From: Poriferisodalis sp965237655
GTDB taxonomy: Bacteria > Actinomycetota > Acidimicrobiia > Acidimicrobiales > Poriferisodalaceae
DNA length: 64,000 nt
NCBI RefSeq assembly: GCF_965237655.1
Contig: NZ_CBDEGB010000001.1
Location: 806,001 to 870,000 of the forward strand
Direction: 5' to 3'
A model generated the notes under the pieces. That model made no database searches. It saw only the letters and a list, made by a program, of their open reading frames with translations, and was not told where the DNA came from. Below, piece after piece: positions 1 to 8,917 of the stretch. Both the position numbers and the translations under genes were made by a program. The first letter of the stretch is position 1; the number at the start of each line of letters is the position of its first letter.

Positions 1-1044
1 GGGCCGGATAGCGGCGAAGGTGCGTGCTGCGGTCATGGCGATGTCGGGTGCGTGCTGTCGGGCTGCTGCGACGCACACTTCGAAGCCTTTGGCCCATCGT
101 GCGGGGGTGTTGTGCTCGGTGACCGCGGCGGCGACGGCGTGCAGGCACGCGAGCTGCTGATCGGAGCGTTCGGGAAGTCGCAGCGACGCGGGCTCGGCGA
201 GGAGCGCTTCGGGGTCGGGCAGGTCGAGCTCTGCGAGGAATGTCAGGTATTCCGCTGCGGCGGCGGTGCCCAGCAGCGCTTCGGCGACGAGTTCGTGCAC
301 GTCGGGATTGGCACCGGCGGTGTCGGCTGCGGCGAGGCAGGTGGCGGTGCGTTCCCAGGTGCGCGGCGACGGCCATCCTTGTTCGCCGCTGTCGTCGGAC
401 ACGCTGGTGCTGTGGGGCACGGCGCACAGCAGTTCGCTGCGGCGTCGCATGAACGCGGTCTGCATCGCCCGATGGAACGACACCCGCCCAGGGTCCGGGT
501 CGCCGATCTTGAGCGGCTCGGGAACGGGCCAGCCGCCGAGGTGCCCAGCTGCCCATTCATCGACGCCCAATGGCCACCTGAGGTGTGCGAACCGGTTCGC
601 GAGCGGCGCGGAGAGATCCCACGCCCCGGAGTTCTGCGACGGTGGGTTCGCTGCTGCGGCGAATCTGGCTTTGGCGCCGAGGTCGATGTCGCCGACTCGG
701 CCGCTGAGCACGACGCGCATCAGTGCGTTCTGGGTGGCGGGGGTGGCGGTGTTGATCTCGTCGAAGAACACCAGCGTGTCGGAGTCGCGCTCGGCGACGC
801 GTCGCGCCCATGCGGGGGGCTCGAGAATCACCCCGGCGGGGGTGCGCACCGGCAGCCCGCCGATGTCAGTGGGGTCATACAGCGACGCAACCACCGTCTC
901 GGTCGCCCATCCTGCGGCTGCGGCGAACGCTTCCACGGTGACGGTTTTGCCGGTGCCCGGGTCGCCCCAGATCAGCACCGGGATGCGTGCTGCGAGCAGG
1001 ATCTGCATCGCTTCGAGGGTGAGCCGCTGAGTCGTGTCGCTCAT
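1..1044 (-). CDS. MoxR-type AAA+ ATPase, 3' end beyond the window
   Basis: I translated this by hand from the ATG at 1044-1042; 348 codons stay open to base 1, so the C-terminus lies outside the window. The Walker A motif GDPGTGKT is at about residues 28-35. Walker B is LVFFDEIN near residue 95, followed by NALMRVVLSGRVG and a sensor-like AAANPP. This order is typical of MoxR/AAA_5 chaperone-like ATPases, which usually act with a von Willebrand A-domain partner; that partner could lie just beyond the left edge. The upstream neighbour on the same strand is the LRV-repeat gene, 103 bases away. A GGGGTGTGACACACATC site lies about 55 bases upstream of the start. The family call is secure; the role (metal insertion, complex remodelling or a defence module) is not. 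Confidence 0.85.
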   Translation of the reverse strand, partial: MSDTTQRLTLEAMQILLAARIPVLIWGDPGTGKTVTVEAFAAAAGWATETVVASLYDPTDIGGLPVRTPAGVILEPPAWARRVAERDSDTLVFFDEINTATPATQNALMRVVLSGRVGDIDLGAKARFAAAANPPSQNSGAWDLSAPLANRFAHLRWPLGVDEWAAGHLGGWPVPEPLKIGDPDPGRVSFHRAMQTAFMRRRSELLCAVPHSTSVSDDSGEQGWPSPRTWERTATCLAAADTAGANPDVHELVAEALLGTAAAAEYLTFLAELDLPDPEALLAEPASLRLPERSDQQLACLHAVAAAVTEHNTPARWAKGFEVCVAAARQHAPDIAMTAARTFAAIRP

Positions 1045-1096
1045 CGTTTTCTCCTTGCAAATTCAGTCGTCGTTGGAAGCCGCGAACGCTGCCACA

Positions 1097-1113
1097 GGGG
1101 TGTGACACACATC
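1097..1113. promoter_or_regulatory. Putative operator, copy 1
   Basis: GGGGTGTGACACACATC contains the palindromic core TGTGACACA and lies upstream of the MoxR-type gene. A close relative, GGGGTGTCACAAACATC, lies at 2807-2823 upstream of the LRV gene, in the same orientation. The shared position suggests common regulation of the two genes. No matching regulator is evident in the window. Confidence 0.4.
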
Positions 1114-1147
1114 GCACCGAACCGGGACGGGGCCGTCGTTCGTGAGG

Positions 1148-2788
1148 TCACCGCTGTGTCCATCGGCGGCGGTCGGCGGGGCTCGTGCAGTTCTCGGGAG
1201 GCGGTCCGCAGACCGTCACGTATGCGTCCCCGACCTGTTTGCGCAGTTCGGCGTCGAGCGCGTCGTTGTCCAACAGCGCCCCGAGCGTGTCGAGGTCCTC
1301 GTCGGATTGGGCACACTCAGCGATCGCCCGCAGCGCACCCAGGGGTGTGCGCAGGTTTCTCGCAGTCGCTTCGCGAACGTGCCGATGCGGGTCCGTGGCC
1401 AGACGCTCCAGCAGCCTGACGGGGGTTTCGGGCATCCCCGCAGCGATCAGGCGGGCCCACCAGTGACTGTCGCACGCGAGACGCTCGGCTACACCGGCCA
1501 TGTCGGTGCGGTCGGTGGCGGGGTTCGCTGCGGCCTCGGCCGCCGCTTGGCTGTCGGGGTCCTCGCACAGCCCCCGCAGCACCCCCGGCGGTGTCGCACA
1601 GTTCGCGGCGACCCGGCGCCGCACCAACACCACACGGTCCCTCGACAGCCGTTCCAGCACTACTGGGGGCGTGGCGTGGTTCGCTGAGGCGGCGGCGCGC
1701 ACCGACCTGTGCGGATCAGCCGCGAGCGCGTCGAGCAGCCTCGCCGGCGAAGCGGGGTTCGCGGCGACCGCGACGCGCACCTCTGTGTCGAGGCTCGGGG
1801 CGAGCGCTTCGAGGACCCGCACCGGCGCACGAGGCGCCCGACCGACCGTGGCTCGCACCGTCGGGTCGCTGTGGGAAGCCAGATCGCGCAGCAGCCGTGC
1901 TGGCGCACGCGGATGCATCGCGGCAAAGATCTGCTGGAACACCTCCGCGCTGCCCCCACGCCACGTCTGCCTCGCATAGAACTCCTCCACCCGCCCCACC
2001 GCAGCCTCGGCGACCAGCCAGGCGGGCGTGGACGGGTTCTGCAGCACCCGCAGCCGAACGCACACATCGTCGAAACTGTGAGCCGTCTTGCAGCCCAACT
2101 TCTTGAGCGCTTCGACCGGGGTAGAGGGGTTCACCGCCACTAGATCGCGAATCTGCCGATCGCGCTCGCCAGCCAGCTCGCCCAAACGTCGCGGGTCCGC
2201 ATCCGGGTCCGTGGCTGTGGCCACATCCCGGAAACGCCGATCGGAATGCGCGGCCATCGTGTCGAAGAACCCCGCACCGAGCCGCTGCCCGACCTGCGTG
2301 TCGAACTCCCAGCGGCCCTCGCCCGTCCAGTTGGACCAGCCCGGCAGCCGCCACGGCGTGCGCCACAACGCACGCTCCAGCCGCTTCGCGAGCACCCACG
2401 ACACGAACTCCCACGCCGCGTCGCTGCCCAGATGCGCGCACGCCACCGCCAACGCGTCACGCTCATCGAACGCCAAATGCCAATATCCATACGGTCGGCG
2501 GATCCACAGCCACGCCAGCCGGCGAACCAGGCCGCTGAGCTGATCAGGGCGCACCAGACTCGCATTCAGCGCCGCCGTGACACCCCGCGCACGTCCCAGC
2601 GCCTCATTGGGCTGCCCCAAGGTCTCAAGCAGTGCCGTCTCCGAAGCCAAAACCTCCTCGTCGACCACAGCCCACACGCCGGCCCGCCGCTCCAAGACGA
2701 CCTCGACGCCGTCCAGCATCACTCGGCGAACCAGATCGCCCTGCGGCCACACCACGACCCGGCGCTTGCTCATGTTTGTCCCAGACAT
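1148..2788 (-). CDS. Leucine-rich-repeat-variant (LRV) protein
   Basis: A 546-residue soluble protein. The second half (about residues 215-500) is built of roughly 24-residue units of the form VRxAVAANPATPxxLLxxLAxDP, for example VRVAVAANPASPARLLDALA. This is the LRV alpha-helical solenoid pattern, a HEAT-like protein-binding scaffold. The N-terminal 200 residues are rich in Trp and Arg and match nothing I recognise. Two starts fit: ATG at 2788, or ATG at 2773 (MSKRR), five codons in. The gene ends 103 bases before the MoxR-type gene on the same strand, so the two probably form an operon in which the solenoid selects a target or partner for the ATPase. The repeat family is clear; the function is inferred. 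Confidence 0.8.
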   Translation of the reverse strand: MSGTNMSKRRVVVWPQGDLVRRVMLDGVEVVLERRAGVWAVVDEEVLASETALLETLGQPNEALGRARGVTAALNASLVRPDQLSGLVRRLAWLWIRRPYGYWHLAFDERDALAVACAHLGSDAAWEFVSWVLAKRLERALWRTPWRLPGWSNWTGEGRWEFDTQVGQRLGAGFFDTMAAHSDRRFRDVATATDPDADPRRLGELAGERDRQIRDLVAVNPSTPVEALKKLGCKTAHSFDDVCVRLRVLQNPSTPAWLVAEAAVGRVEEFYARQTWRGGSAEVFQQIFAAMHPRAPARLLRDLASHSDPTVRATVGRAPRAPVRVLEALAPSLDTEVRVAVAANPASPARLLDALAADPHRSVRAAASANHATPPVVLERLSRDRVVLVRRRVAANCATPPGVLRGLCEDPDSQAAAEAAANPATDRTDMAGVAERLACDSHWWARLIAAGMPETPVRLLERLATDPHRHVREATARNLRTPLGALRAIAECAQSDEDLDTLGALLDNDALDAELRKQVGDAYVTVCGPPPENCTSPADRRRWTQR

Positions 2789-3325
2789 GGCCGCGACCCT
2801 CGCGAAGGGGTGTCACAAACATCCAACCTCGCCGCCGCGAAAGCTCGCCGCGGACACGCCACGACCCACCGGTCCAGGACCGCACATCTCGCCAACGAAT
2901 GTCACACGCGCGGTCCCAGCTGCCGAGCAGAACCGCCCAAGGCCCCTCTTCGCATCGCCGTCGTGGGAATCCGCCGACAGCTTCCCAACCCATTCCCGCG
3001 GTCGGTCTCGGCCCGAAATCACTCGCTGTGCGTCACACCCCACCTCTACGGTGCGATGCAACCCCAGAGCCCGCATCCGCGCCCGAGCGGACCCCCAGCC
3101 GTGGTGCGCGGCGGCGCAGCCGAAAAGACGACCCTGCCTGAATGCGAGCCTTACGAGTTCACAACTGAACACGCGTGGGACGACATCGCCGCGCTCAGCC
3201 CTGACGCGGCGGGGCAGTTTGGGCGAGTGGCTGAAGTCGCATGTGAGCTTCATGAATTGCCTTCTCAATCTCCCACGGCGTCGCACTTGCCGAAGCGGCC
3301 GCCGAGGGCAAGATCGTCGCCTTCG
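2789..3325. other. Intergenic region between divergent genes
   Basis: 537 bases separate the LRV gene (minus strand) and the next plus-strand gene. It holds the operator-like site at 2807-2823 and weaker TGTCACAC-type words near 2893 and 3030. The frame of the downstream gene stays open through much of this stretch, but the translated product is proline- and arginine-rich and looks non-coding before about 3100. No other feature was seen. Confidence 0.4.
2807..2823. promoter_or_regulatory. Putative operator, copy 2
   Basis: GGGGTGTCACAAACATC lies 18-34 bases upstream of the first LRV start codon. It matches the site at 1097-1113 at most positions and in orientation. A repressor bound here would overlap the expected promoter. 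Confidence 0.4.
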
Positions 3326-4117
3326 ATGAGCGTCACTGCTTCTGCCCAGCGAATGCAGACGGCTCCCCGTGAACTGACTCGGCTGGGAATGGCATTCTTG
3401 ACCGCCGCCGACGAGTTCGCAGGGGTGGTTGTGTCTGACGATGCCTGGGCGGCGGATCCAGAGACGTGGATTCCGAGGCAGAGTTTCAGGCTCTCGCTGT
3501 CGAACATGCTGGTCATCCAGGCCGGGCTTGAGGGAACTCTCAGCAAGGCCCTAATGCCGTTCGCTGCGCGCGTGCTTCTTGAGGACGGAGCTAGATGGGC
3601 TGCGCTGCTGCCCGATGCGACTCAGGCCGGACCGGGCGAGACCCTGAAGGCGCTGGTCAAAAACGCAACTTGGCGCCGAGACAGAATCGCCGAACGCCTT
3701 AGTTCTGAGGGGGTGCCGCAGCACTTGATCGACGATGTGCTTGGAGCAGCGCTAGCAATCCCGCAACCCGAACCGCCGGCGCAACCGCCGCCGAGCCTGG
3801 ACCAGATGCTGCAATCCGCGTACGCGAACGCGTCCGGTGTCGACTCCGCCCGGGCGATGTACGCCGTGCTGTCACAGTTCGTGCACGCCACGCCCATCTC
3901 GAACTGGCACATTCGCCGCGACACCTTCCCGTCGTTGACAGCACTCATTTACGCCGTCTCGATCGAGGCGGCAGCCCGCGGATTTGAGCGGATCGCCTCG
4001 ATCACCGCAGTACTGGTCGGTGTCAACTCAGCGGCTCTGGAAGCGTCCCTGAACGAGCTCCGGGCGCGACGCACAGCGATTTTGCAAGGTGCGTTCATCT
4101 ACCACGCGCTCGGTTAG
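3326..4117 (+). CDS. Uncharacterised protein, possibly DUF5677-like
   Basis: About 263 residues from ATG 3326; the frame is open upstream, so an earlier start near 3100 cannot be excluded. The protein is largely alpha-helical with no signal peptide or membrane segment. The C-terminal segment, with ARAMYAVLSQFVHAT and a following histidine-containing stretch (residues about 170-200), resembles the helical DUF5677 type of bacterial protein, which has no known biochemical role. A proline-rich linker (PQPEPPAQPPP) sits near residue 150. The gene stands between the divergent LRV gene and the TIGR02391 gene, with no overlap to either. Family assignment is tentative. Confidence 0.55.
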   Translation: MSVTASAQRMQTAPRELTRLGMAFLTAADEFAGVVVSDDAWAADPETWIPRQSFRLSLSNMLVIQAGLEGTLSKALMPFAARVLLEDGARWAALLPDATQAGPGETLKALVKNATWRRDRIAERLSSEGVPQHLIDDVLGAALAIPQPEPPAQPPPSLDQMLQSAYANASGVDSARAMYAVLSQFVHATPISNWHIRRDTFPSLTALIYAVSIEAAARGFERIASITAVLVGVNSAALEASLNELRARRTAILQGAFIYHALG

Positions 4118-4269
4118 GCGCGACAGCGCGGTAGGGGCGACTGCGGGAGTTCAGGCGGGTTGAGAAGGCAGACGTGGACGCGCCGTAGGAGACGTGCGGA
4201 TGCTCCCTACATTGGGACGTCCGGTATGGCCAGCGATTGCATTGGTCCTCTGGCCGACAAGGAGGAGTG

Positions 4270-5112
4270 GTGGGAGTCGCCGATCCAGCTGGAGCGCTCG
4301 ACGTGGCGCAGAAGTTCATAGGGCTCCTTGAGGAGCACAAGCGATGCTTCGACCAGATCGACTCCTTCGAGGACCTATGGGCGGACGCCAAGGGTGATCA
4401 CGGCAACGCGCAGGAACCGTTGCGCGAGCGACGAGACGATCTCAATGTGGCGATCTGGCGACGACTTCCCTTGGTAGAGGGCATCGCCAAGCAGGTTGAC
4501 CCCGACTTCACGAACGCGTCGTTTCAGGAAGGCGCTAGAGGAACCCTGTGGTCTTGGCGCGAGGCGCACGCGTCAGCTCATCGGCTCGTCGGCATCCTTG
4601 AACGAACTACAGAAGAAGCCGCGATCTTGGGTCCCGGCGGCCCGAAGCTCGCAGCCGGGGGAATGCACAAGTGGGTCTGGAACGCAGCAGCAGACCTCTG
4701 GGACGGCGAGCATTACAGAGAGGCAGTCAATGCTGCCGCGGCGGCCGTGGAGCAACACACCCAGCTCAAGCTCGATCGGGGCGACCTAAACGGCGCTGAT
4801 CTGTACACGCAAGCGTTCAAGGTCGACAAACCGGACGCCCAACCAGACAGCCGCCGGCTGCGCTTCGGGAACATCCAAGAGCGGACTTCCAACGGCGAAC
4901 GGACCAAGAATTGGACATCGGCGCACGAGGGCGCGATGCACTTCGGTCGGGGTTGTGCACAAGGAATCCGAAACCTGAACGTGCACGGCACAGACAGACT
5001 CAACGAACAAGAGGCGCTGGGATACCTCGCTTCACTGAGCGTGCTGGCACGCTGGATCGATGACGCTGAGGTCCGCGAGCCAGCACAGCCGACTCAGCCC
5101 ACGACACTCTGA
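4270..5112 (+). CDS. TIGR02391 (Ymh-like) family protein
   Basis: About 280 residues. The C-terminal half carries the family signature: LWDGEHYREAVNAAAAAVEQ, then GADLYTQAF, LRFGNIQ, FGRGCAQGIRNLNVH and a final EALGYLASLSVLARWID. This is the TIGR02391/Hypoth_Ymh helical domain, common in phage-, plasmid- and defence-associated genes; its molecular role is unknown. A strong AAGGAGGA (4259-4266) directly precedes tandem GTG codons at 4267 and 4270. Both are unusually close to it, and GTG 4303 is a further in-frame choice. The N-terminal 150 residues are unrecognised and may be a separate helical domain. Low-confidence inference: an accessory or sensor protein within the island. Confidence 0.75.
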   Translation: MGVADPAGALDVAQKFIGLLEEHKRCFDQIDSFEDLWADAKGDHGNAQEPLRERRDDLNVAIWRRLPLVEGIAKQVDPDFTNASFQEGARGTLWSWREAHASAHRLVGILERTTEEAAILGPGGPKLAAGGMHKWVWNAAADLWDGEHYREAVNAAAAAVEQHTQLKLDRGDLNGADLYTQAFKVDKPDAQPDSRRLRFGNIQERTSNGERTKNWTSAHEGAMHFGRGCAQGIRNLNVHGTDRLNEQEALGYLASLSVLARWIDDAEVREPAQPTQPTTL

Positions 5113-5287
5113 CCAGCGGTGACCAACTGGGCGAGTTCCGGAGTTGGGGGCCGCGCATTCTACGATGCAAGCATGCAGCGCCCTGACCTAAGGCTTTGGG
5201 CTCTGGCACCAATTCCGCGGAGCCGTAGCCTCGAGTTGTCCCAGACTCGATGCGAATCCGGATTTTGCCGGACTGTCTCTCGACTGC

Positions 5288-6244
5288 TCAGAGTTCGCCG
5301 AGGACCGGCTCGACAGCACTCCGCAGTTTCCCCAGGGTGAGCACCATCCAGGCGTAGGCGTCTGGCCACTGGTCTTCGTCGTCGATGGTGATCTCGGCGG
5401 GGAAGTAGGCACTCACACGAGATGCCCGCCTGTCTTCGAGCGGTGACCATTCCAAAGGTTCGCCGCAAGCCGTCTCGATGTCTACGCTGCGCGCTTCGAG
5501 AGCCGAGTACAAGTCGGCCGTGGCGTCTTTGTCGCCGGTGTCGACGTATGCCTCGACACGCAGGCGCGGGGCTCCGTCCAGCCGACAGAACGAAACGCCG
5601 AACGCCACTCCTAGACGCCGCTTGAAGCTCATCCACGAGTGCTTCGATGGCTTGCCCTGCCCGGCCCATCCTGGACTGTCCTCGCGGAACGCCGTCTGCG
5701 CCGCGGCCCAGAATCTGCGATAGAGCGCATTGCGCTCGCTGTCCTGGCGGTCCTTGGTCGCCCTGACGCTCTTAGACCAGTCGTCGGGCTGCACCACGAC
5801 CTGCAGCTGCGGCGCAGGTATCGATTCGCCGATGCGCCATATCTCCAGGGCAAGCCCGAAGAAACCGCAGTCCTCAGTCGAGACCGAGTTCAGCCAGTTC
5901 AGCGCGGAGCGGTGATCGGGGCGGAACTTCTCGGTCAGCAGCACGGCGTAGCTCGCCTTGAGGCCGGCCGCGTAGGTGATGAGCTTGCCGAGGTGGTCAT
6001 GGTTCGTCGAGCCGTACATGTTCTCCACGACCACGAGGCCGTCCGACGACAGGTCCCGCAGCACGAGGTCAGCGCTGAACTCGCCGACCTCGACCTCTCG
6101 GCCCTCCAGCTCGAGTTCCATCCCGAGGGCCTCGCTCAGCAGTTCGACATGCTCGGCCAGCCACGGCGTGAAGTCGCCGGCCTCGTCGGGCCACACATTG
6201 CGCACGGGGACATTCTCAAGTGTCCCGATCTCGTTCTCGCTCAT
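5288..6244 (-). CDS. DUF4268 protein with PD-(D/E)xK-like N-terminal domain
   Basis: 318 residues from ATG 6244; the open frame extends 19 codons further, but this start gives a clean MSENEIG N-terminus. Residues about 45-110 read EFSADLVLRDL, then LVVVENMYGSTNHDHLGKL. This resembles the nuclease-fold N-terminus of DUF4268 proteins, with Asp followed by Glu-x-Asn in place of the usual Glu-x-Lys or Gln. The C-terminal DUF4268 domain includes NALYRRFWAA and a stretch near WMSFKRR. Such proteins often sit in phage-defence islands, but their substrate is unknown. The gene is convergent with the TIGR02391 gene and divergent from the GTPase operon. Confidence 0.7.
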   Translation of the reverse strand: MSENEIGTLENVPVRNVWPDEAGDFTPWLAEHVELLSEALGMELELEGREVEVGEFSADLVLRDLSSDGLVVVENMYGSTNHDHLGKLITYAAGLKASYAVLLTEKFRPDHRSALNWLNSVSTEDCGFFGLALEIWRIGESIPAPQLQVVVQPDDWSKSVRATKDRQDSERNALYRRFWAAAQTAFREDSPGWAGQGKPSKHSWMSFKRRLGVAFGVSFCRLDGAPRLRVEAYVDTGDKDATADLYSALEARSVDIETACGEPLEWSPLEDRRASRVSAYFPAEITIDDEDQWPDAYAWMVLTLGKLRSAVEPVLGEL

Positions 6245-6823
6245 CGACGCCCCCTCGCCCGGTCGCGTGTCCTGTCCCGCGAAACGAAGTTGCGAGACCA
6301 ACTCGGCAGGGCCAGATCTTGCGACTGTCTAGTACGTTGACCGCAGCGGTGCGTCCCAAGATGAGAAGTACTTCGCCGCAGCAAGCCAGTCTTGAGAGCC
6401 GTCAGCGCAGCACCCTGATCAGGGCATACCGTCCAAACACGTTCCAGAATCGACGTTCGCACGTTCCCCGCCCATTCAACACGGAGCTGTGACTCGGGGC
6501 ACATCTCAATAACGCTGACCCAATTGGGAGTCGGTTGTGGCCCCAATCTGAGATCGCCCCGCGCTCCGACCGGCAGTTCTGGCATAGACGCGTTCCACGG
6601 CGTTGCAACCTCGAGATCACTACCAGGCAGGACGCAGTTTCGCGCACGTCCCGGGCGATCCCGAATCGGCCTGCGGGTGCATATACCCAATGGGAGCACG
6701 GCGAACGCCCCCTGTTGCTGCGGGTAGGACCACCTCAAGGACAACGTTAGGAACCAACGTTCTTTCTGTGTTCCGGTAGCGTCACTTGGTGCCGCCTAGT
6801 TTCGCTTCAGCCGGAGGGATCGG
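6245..6823. other. Promoter-bearing intergenic region
   Basis: 579 bases between divergent genes. Several frames are open, but the products are Arg/Ser/Pro-rich with no family resemblance. Near the right end, two AACGTT words (6743-6748 and 6756-6761, 13 bases apart) flank AGGAACC about 65-80 bases before the GTPase-operon start; these could form an operator. A ribosome binding site GGAGGG (6813-6818) precedes the ATG at 6824. Confidence 0.45.
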
Positions 6824-7864
6824 ATGTCAAACCAGGTCCTGCGAAAGCTCCTTCACGCAGGCTTGCTCTCCGCGCTCGGTGATGACGACCAGCGGCGAGA
6901 GCGGGCAGAGGCAGCGTCCGACCGTGTTGCCGAGTGGCTCGGCAGCGACGGCCGCTCCCAGTTGGCGGCATCGTTGATTCACTCGATTGACGAGTCGATC
7001 ACGACGATCAACCATCCGGTCTTGAGCTTTGCTGACGAATGCCTGCTGGAGCAGTGGCCGTCGTTTCGCAATGCGTTCGCTGAGCCACCAGCTGAGCTCC
7101 TGCGAGCAACGGTGTTTCAAGCCGCCATCTCGGCGGCGGCTTCTGACCCGACACTCGAGGCCGTTCTCTCGTACGTGCTTCGGACAGCCGAGACGTTGAA
7201 GATCTCGGTAGGCAGATGGCAGGAGGTGGTGCGAGGTGAAGCCGAGAGGATCAACACGGCTGTCGAGAAGCGTTTGGAAGCCACATGGCTGCCCTCGCCG
7301 GCCGCAGGGAAGTTGCGAATGCCGCCGATGCCGGCATTGGAAGAATCTGGCGACGAGTCATCTGACTTGCGAGCTTTCGCGGAGAAAGTCGGTGGGAACC
7401 TCCGGTCGCAACTGGAGGCCCAGTGGGCCGTTGTCGGTGCGACCCAGTTGAGGGAGAGGCTGTTGTGGTGGCACCTCGCGGCGTACTCCGAGACTCTGAA
7501 GATGCGCTACGTCGAAGTGGAAGCCACCGCGATCCGCTGCATCGCTGCAGCGGTCGATGTTTGGAGACTGTCGCCCGCCATTGCTCCGCGCGCCGTCGAG
7601 CATCTTCTCACGGCCACTGTCGACTCCACCTGTGAAAGGCAAGTCGCCGTTTCATTCGTGGATTTGGTGGAAGCATGGCAGCAGATCACCTCCGACCACG
7701 AGTTCGGTGTCGTTGATGGTGGCCTCGTGCTGGCTGCGCTTTCAAGTGGCGACGCAAGTGTGACGGGCTCAACCCTTCCGGAGACTCTCACGGCTTGTGA
7801 TGTCGCCGCGATTGTGTATCGAGATCTTCAAGTCCTCCGACTGCTCAACGAGACGAACAGTTGA
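6824..7864 (+). CDS. GASH-like all-helical protein of a GTPase-associated system
   Basis: 346 residues, predicted almost entirely alpha-helical, without signal peptide, membrane segment or catalytic motif. It begins MSNQVLRKLLHAGLLSALG after a GGAGGG ribosome site and ends ACDVAAIVYRDLQVLRLL. Composition, length and position as the first gene before two GTPases and a GAP1-type protein match the family called GTPase-associated system helical protein (GASH) in comparative-genomic work on bacterial conflict systems. The next gene begins 18 bases after the stop. The inferred role is a structural or adaptor subunit for the GTPase pair. The family call rests mainly on context and my memory of similar sequences; a profile search would settle it. 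Confidence 0.65.
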   Translation: MSNQVLRKLLHAGLLSALGDDDQRRERAEAASDRVAEWLGSDGRSQLAASLIHSIDESITTINHPVLSFADECLLEQWPSFRNAFAEPPAELLRATVFQAAISAAASDPTLEAVLSYVLRTAETLKISVGRWQEVVRGEAERINTAVEKRLEATWLPSPAAGKLRMPPMPALEESGDESSDLRAFAEKVGGNLRSQLEAQWAVVGATQLRERLLWWHLAAYSETLKMRYVEVEATAIRCIAAAVDVWRLSPAIAPRAVEHLLTATVDSTCERQVAVSFVDLVEAWQQITSDHEFGVVDGGLVLAALSSGDASVTGSTLPETLTACDVAAIVYRDLQVLRLLNETNS

Positions 7865-7882
7865 TCTGCAAGAGATGCGGCC

Positions 7883-8917
7883 TTGACGTCGATCGCTGAT
7901 CCCTCACCCGAAGTGCCTGGTGGCGAACCGCTGGCTCACGGTCGGGCTCAAGCCGAGGCTCAAGATGTCGCCTTGGATCAGGCTGGTGGATGCACGAACC
8001 GGTACTGCTTTGCTCCTGATTCCAACTGCCATCTCGGTGAACTCGAGATTGCCAGTTGCATCAACTGGCAACAGGACATTCCGATCCAGTCCGCTCCGAT
8101 GGTCGAAGGTGAACGCCCGCCTTGGTCTGGGCTGGCCCTCGGAACCGTGGATGCAGGCGGCGTCGCTGCAACTCGGCGGGCACGGGTAGTCGCGCTAGTC
8201 GGAGGTACCGGCGCCGGCAAGACCTCGCTTCTTACGGCCATATTCACTCGGCTTCGGCATGGAAGCCCCATCGGTGGCCTGCGCTTTGCTGGCTCGTACA
8301 CACTCTTGGGATGGGATCAGGTCACCTACCTCGCCGCATTCCCTCCAGAGGGCACACGAGGATTCCCTCCGCACACCACGAGCGGCCGCGAGCCGGCGCT
8401 GCTCCATGTCCGCCTCGCGTCCGGCTCGAGGGCGTTCTGGGACATCTACTTCACTGACGCCCCCGGGGAGTGGTTTGAAGAATGGGCCTATGAACCTGTC
8501 GAGATGCCTGGGGCGCAATGGATATCTGAGCGTGCGGACATGTTCGTGCTTCTGTCCGATTCCGCTGCGTTGTCAGGCGAGTCACGCGGCGCAGCACGCA
8601 ACGCATACCGCGTGCTGGCAAGCCGGGTCTCCTCGGTCGCGAATGGGCGCGAGGTCTACCCAGTTAGGGCGAAGTACGACCTGATGTCCACGGTTGCCGC
8701 CGAAATTGACGAAGCGCTCAACAAGACGGACATCGACCTCTTCGGGCAAACCGCCGCTCCTCTATCGGTGATCGCAGAATCTCCCGTGCCAGACGCACTC
8801 CATGTACTTGACGAGATCGTTCAACGGGTGACCGCTCCTGCACAGTTGTCCGTTACCGATCCAAGACTGTCTTCGGACCCGTTCCTCAGTTATCGCAGCC
8901 CTTTGGCCAAGACATGA
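7883..8917 (+). CDS. Double-GTPase-system GTPase with N-terminal Cys cluster
   Basis: About 344 residues. A Cys cluster (CTNRYC, NCHLGE, then SCINW) at about residues 37-65 resembles a small zinc-binding module. The P-loop GGTGAGKTS lies at about 109-117, and YFTDAPGEWF near 195 supplies the Asp-x-x-Gly switch motif. The order fits the second GTPase (DO-GTPase2 type) of GASH/GAP1 systems, which belongs to the TRAFAC-like GTPases. The only start in the open frame ahead of the Cys cluster is TTG at 7883, 18 bases after the upstream stop, so the true N-terminus is uncertain. Its stop overlaps the next start by ATGA (8914-8917). Nucleotide specificity cannot be read with certainty because no clear NKxD motif is visible. 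Confidence 0.75.
   Translation: MTSIADPSPEVPGGEPLAHGRAQAEAQDVALDQAGGCTNRYCFAPDSNCHLGELEIASCINWQQDIPIQSAPMVEGERPPWSGLALGTVDAGGVAATRRARVVALVGGTGAGKTSLLTAIFTRLRHGSPIGGLRFAGSYTLLGWDQVTYLAAFPPEGTRGFPPHTTSGREPALLHVRLASGSRAFWDIYFTDAPGEWFEEWAYEPVEMPGAQWISERADMFVLLSDSAALSGESRGAARNAYRVLASRVSSVANGREVYPVRAKYDLMSTVAAEIDEALNKTDIDLFGQTAAPLSVIAESPVPDALHVLDEIVQRVTAPAQLSVTDPRLSSDPFLSYRSPLAKT

Noticed and set aside
52..1419. Long plus-strand frame of 455 codons at the left edge
   Set aside because: It is antisense to the MoxR-type and LRV genes, has Arg/Gly/Cys-rich low-quality composition, and both opposite genes have clear motifs.
2246..3100. Upstream half of a 623-codon plus-strand frame
   Set aside because: It is antisense to the LRV gene and rich in His/Arg/Pro; only the 3' part after about 3326 looks like protein.
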